Shown here: piece after piece, positions 62,894 to 64,000 of the stretch
Layout: the number at the start of each line of letters is the position of its first letter
Position numbering within the stretch: the first letter of the stretch is position 1
Assembly (NCBI RefSeq): GCF_001425745.1
Contig: NZ_LMDF01000007.1
Location: 248,899 to 312,898 of the forward strand
Direction: 5' to 3'
Length of the DNA stretch: 64,000 nt
Source: Caulobacter sp. Root343
GTDB taxonomy: Bacteria; Pseudomonadota; Alphaproteobacteria; Caulobacterales; Caulobacteraceae
Translations under genes and position numbers: made by a program
The notes under the pieces: model-generated
What the model was told of the DNA's origin: nothing
Seen by the model: the letters and a program-made list of their open reading frames with translations, nothing else
Database searches by the model: none

Positions 62894-64000
62894 ATGTCCG
62901 AACTACGTACGCTTCCTGTCTTGCCGCTGCGGGATATCGTTGTGTTCCCGCACATGGTGGTGCCGCTCTTCGTCGGGCGCGACAAGTCCGTGCGCGCCCT
63001 CGAAGAGGTCATGCGCGGCGACAAGCAGATCCTTCTGGTGACCCAGAAGAACTCGGCCGACGATGATCCGGCGCCGGGCGACATCTTCGACGTCGGCGTG
63101 TTGGCCACCGTCCTGCAGCTGTTGAAGCTGCCCGACGGCACCGTGAAGGTGCTGGTCGAGGGCAAGGGCCGCGCCGCGGTCGTGGCCTTCACCGACCAGG
63201 AATCCTACTACGAAGCCCAGATCGGCGAGGTCAGCGAGGACGAAGGCGTCGGCCCCGAGGCCGAAGCTCTGTCGCGCGCCGTCGTCGAGCAATTCGAAAA
63301 CTACGTCAAACTGAACAAGAAGGTGCCGCCGGAGGCCCTGGCGTCGATCCCGCAGATCGCCGAGCCGGGCAAGCTGGCCGACAGCATCGCCGCCCACCTG
63401 TCGGTGAAAATCGGCGACAAGCAGCACCTGCTGGAAATCTTCGACGTCGTGAAGCGCCTGGAAAAGGTCTTCGCCCTGATGGAGGGCGAGATCTCGGTGC
63501 TGCAGGTCGAGAAGAAGATCCGCTCGCGCGTGAAGCGCCAGATGGAGAAGACCCAGCGCGAGTACTATCTGAACGAACAGATGAAGGCGATCCAGCGCGA
63601 GCTGGGCGACCCGGACGACTCGCGCGACGAGCTGATCGACCTCGAAAAGCGCATCAAGAAGACCAAGCTTTCCAAGGAAGCCCGCACCAAGGCCGAGAGC
63701 GAGCTGAAGAAGCTGCGCAACATGAGCCCGATGTCGGCCGAGAGCACCGTTGTCCGCAACTATCTGGACTGGCTGCTGTCGATCCCGTGGGGCAAGGCCA
63801 AGACCAAGAAGATCGACCTGCCGGAAGCCGAGGAGATCCTCGACGCCGACCACTACGGCCTCGACAAGGTCAAGGAACGGATCCTTGAGTACCTGGCCGT
63901 CCAGGCCCGGACCAACTCGCTGAAGGGCCCGATCCTGTGCCTCGTCGGCCCTCCCGGCGTCGGCAAGACGTCCCTGGGCAAGTCGCTGGCCAAGGCGACC
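62894..64000 (+). CDS. lon: ATP-dependent protease Lon (C-terminus outside window)
   Basis: The first 369 residues are visible. The N-terminal substrate-binding domain begins LRTLPVLPLRDIVVFPHMVVPLFVGRDKS. The coiled-coil segment is REYYLNEQMKAIQRELGD. Then comes DHYGLDKVKERILEYLAVQ and the Walker A motif LCLVGPPGVGKTSLGKS near the window end. The AAA+ remainder and Ser-Lys protease part lie beyond base 64000. In Caulobacter Lon degrades CcrM, DnaA and SciP, so it links to DNA methylation control. Confidence 0.98.
   Translation, partial: MSELRTLPVLPLRDIVVFPHMVVPLFVGRDKSVRALEEVMRGDKQILLVTQKNSADDDPAPGDIFDVGVLATVLQLLKLPDGTVKVLVEGKGRAAVVAFTDQESYYEAQIGEVSEDEGVGPEAEALSRAVVEQFENYVKLNKKVPPEALASIPQIAEPGKLADSIAAHLSVKIGDKQHLLEIFDVVKRLEKVFALMEGEISVLQVEKKIRSRVKRQMEKTQREYYLNEQMKAIQRELGDPDDSRDELIDLEKRIKKTKLSKEARTKAESELKKLRNMSPMSAESTVVRNYLDWLLSIPWGKAKTKKIDLPEAEEILDADHYGLDKVKERILEYLAVQARTNSLKGPILCLVGPPGVGKTSLGKSLAKAT

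Noticed and set aside
1..64000. CRISPR arrays and insertion sequences
   Set aside because: No regularly spaced identical repeats and no transposase motifs were seen on either strand.

Overview
The window is GC-rich DNA from a Caulobacteraceae-like alphaproteobacterium, most likely Caulobacter. It holds most of a temperate siphophage genome (about 1-57781, left end outside the window) integrated next to the host protein quality-control cluster tig-clpP-(HAD phosphatase)-clpX-lon (57972-64000, lon cut by the window edge). The host assignment rests on that gene order, the conserved proteins, and on phage genes that mimic Caulobacterales regulators (GcrA-like, GapR/DUF2312-like). The right junction is a 28-nt tRNA 3' end (57754-57781, T-loop to CCA) with no tRNA body before it. 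This is what a phage inserted in a tRNA 3' end leaves at its distal end, so the intact tRNA and integrase should lie left of base 1.

Layout. 1-2165: leftward early genes (C5 DNA methyltransferase and small proteins) from promoter PL. 2193-3298: immunity switch, with a CI-type repressor whose S24 catalytic Ser is replaced by Ala, a lipoprotein gene directly after it, a divergent Cro-like gene, and five operators of the form TCGTGA-N5-TCACGA at PL, at PR and on the repressor start. 3679-15002: small regulators, GapR-like, AAA+, DUF1064, GcrA-like, beta-class DNA methyltransferase, GNAT-like protein, DnaG-type primase, nuclease-like protein, DnaB helicase and a DUF1376 replication protein with a cluster of GTCAC/GTGAC boxes inside its gene (candidate origin). 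15002-21754: small genes, lambda-type terminase, gpW-like joiner, portal. 21784-28208: protease-scaffold-capsid fusion, capsid cement protein, connectors, tail tube, and tail chaperones joined by a -1 frameshift (GGGAAAC plus stem-loop). 28244-42975: tape measure, tail tip, gpJ-like protein, and an SGNH-esterase tail fibre with tandem repeats. 43503-46209: lysis module (holin candidates, TIGR02594-type endolysin, embedded Rz/Rz1-like spanins), closed by a strong terminator.

46554-55702 is a leftward accessory operon of mostly unknown genes plus a PP-loop PAPS-reductase-like protein, an ATP-dependent DNA ligase and a two-TM DUF6161-like protein. Most of its intercistronic gaps carry the same module: hairpin CNCGC-ATGCG-GCGNG, then AAGGAAC, then the start codon. 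The hairpin arms change in pairs between copies while the loop stays constant. This covarying RNA element is the best candidate for something undescribed. An SRAP (YedK/HMCES) protein and a zinc-ribbon protein sit next to the attachment site.

Other points of interest are a two-member family of tiny proteins (4403-4573 and 49631-49777), nine-G tracts inside the methyltransferase and tail-fibre genes, and an antisense small gene between tail and lysis genes. All assignments come from reading motifs in the sequence; no database search was run.
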